A DNA stretch of 64,000 nucleotides from NCBI GenBank assembly GCA_019155185.1, contig CM032802.1, forward strand, positions 8,470,501 to 8,534,500, written 5' to 3'. Below the pieces are notes generated by a model. The model was not told where the DNA came from and ran no database searches. It saw only the letters and a list, made by a program, of their open reading frames with translations. Shown here one piece after another: positions 62,961-64,000 of the stretch. This DNA is from Beaufortia kweichowensis. Taxonomy: Eukaryota; Chordata; Actinopteri; Cypriniformes; Gastromyzontidae. Position numbers and translations under genes: made by a program. Position 1 is the stretch's first letter, and each line of letters starts with the position of its first letter.

Positions 62961-64000
62961 TTACATTGTATACATGGTAGGGTGTTTAATCTATCTAGTG
63001 TGATTGATCAACCTGAAGCAACTAAATTTGTATGTGTTGTTGAGTGCTAATTGTCTCCACATATAAATGTTGTATTTTAAAGTTGATTTGCGCTCTGTAT
63101 TTTTGTACTGTAAATGCATGGAGTGAGCAGCACATTCTGCTGATTTTTATCTGTTATTTATTAACGTAGAATTCTTTATCCCTACTAGTAATTTAAATTC
63201 CTGATCCCCCAGACTGTATCTGCCTGTCTGATATGACCCTTAAACCCATCAGAGCATAATTAATACCTCACCTGAGCTATTCTCTTTTTTCTCTTTTGGT
63301 AGTCATAGTTGTTTATTGTTTGGAATTTTCCAAATTTTGCTTTATATGTTTAAAAATGTCATGTTAAGTTCTCTTAAAGAAAAGCATAATTTGTGTGATC
63401 GTTCAGTACAGAGAAAAAGCCTGAAAACAGATTTATCACACCATCAGCCATCTGGATGAGAGCTTGTTAACACAGCGTGTTTTTTTTCCCCCGGAACCTG
63501 TTTTTTCAGACATTGCATTTGACCCCAGTAAAACTATATCAGCAAACTAATAACCAGGCAAAGCACCAATCTACTTGGTTCTTATCCTTGGTTATTCGCT
63601 GTAATGTGTTGCAGATTCCAGAGGTCGTTGGCGGCAAAGTAGTTTTTAAGCAAATGGCATGTGGTGAGAGGTCAGATTCAGAGGGCCCAGTGGGTGAAAG
63701 GTTGAATAACTCGAAGAAAAGTTGTAACTGTTTGAGAGTGGAGATGTTTAACAGGCCAAATGGAAATTAAAAAAACATCTGGGCCTGCCATCCGTGTGTT
63801 TAAATATTGAATCTGTAATTCTGCAAGACTTTTCCAAACCTGTATACGCTCTCTTAATTTAAATTCATTTTCTCTGCTCTGTTCTTTTTTTTACAAGGAC
63901 CTCTTTATGAATCATTCACATGACCTTTATACTTTTTCAGTTTTTGCTTAAAATAAATATGTTATTATTTTGTGTTTATTCAGAGATTTTTGCACACAAT
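62961..64000. other. AT-rich end of window
   Basis: Mostly A/T-rich. At 63510-63663 a pyrimidine tract ending TTTTCAG, an open frame and a GTGAGAG donor-like word occur together; see findings. The 97-codon frame there matches nothing I know. Confidence 0.4.

Overview
The window looks like vertebrate, most probably teleost fish, non-coding DNA. Reading both strands I find no protein-coding gene, rRNA, intact tRNA, known microRNA or CRISPR array that I can support. Open frames are short, lack recognisable domains, overlap on both strands, or translate simple repeats. Long (GA)n and (GT)n microsatellites, miniature DNA transposons with terminal inverted repeats and a decayed tRNA-derived SINE fit a fish genome. 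One degenerate element resembles the very common cyprinid family whose ends read AAAGGGATAGTTCACCC, so a carp, goldfish or zebrafish relative is my best inference. No gene confirms this.

The layout alternates between two textures. One is AT-rich, low-complexity DNA with homopolymer runs and small tandem duplications, for example 0.5-1.7, 2.3-4.2, 5.8-7.9, 9.3-10.3, 12.8-13.4, 19.7-20.5, 20.8-22.5, 30.4-31.4, 35.8-36.7, 43.4-44.1, 47.0-48.3, 51.3-51.8, 55.2-56.2 and 63-64 kb. The other is compositionally balanced DNA that is rich in homeodomain (TAATTA), octamer, MEIS-type, CCAAT and nuclear-receptor-like words. It forms blocks of 0.3-2 kb. Such blocks in a gene-free stretch are typical of conserved non-coding elements (CNEs) in a gene desert or giant intron next to a developmental transcription-factor gene. 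Their conservation cannot be seen from one sequence, so every regulatory block is a low-confidence candidate and the target gene is unknown.

Mobile elements: two copies of one MITE family (15916-16259 and 56213-56524) share the end GGGCAATTCCA. A third, unrelated element (40551-40856) starts and ends with a perfect 13-bp inverted repeat and carries a second, internal right arm. A tRNA-derived SINE relic lies on the minus strand near 36090-36215, and a small transposon relic at 17851-17971.

Most worth checking: exon-like segments with both splice signals and an open frame (44717-44853 plus; 27981-28017 minus, microexon-sized; 36776-36884 plus), a three-CCAAT cluster at 4269-4298, three same-orientation CTCF-like cores (39.6, 46.0, 51.2 kb), a 200-bp GA tract at 44.1-44.3 kb and a G-quadruplex-type run at 45340-45373. 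None demonstrates a new system. The biology here is probably long-range regulation rather than encoded proteins.
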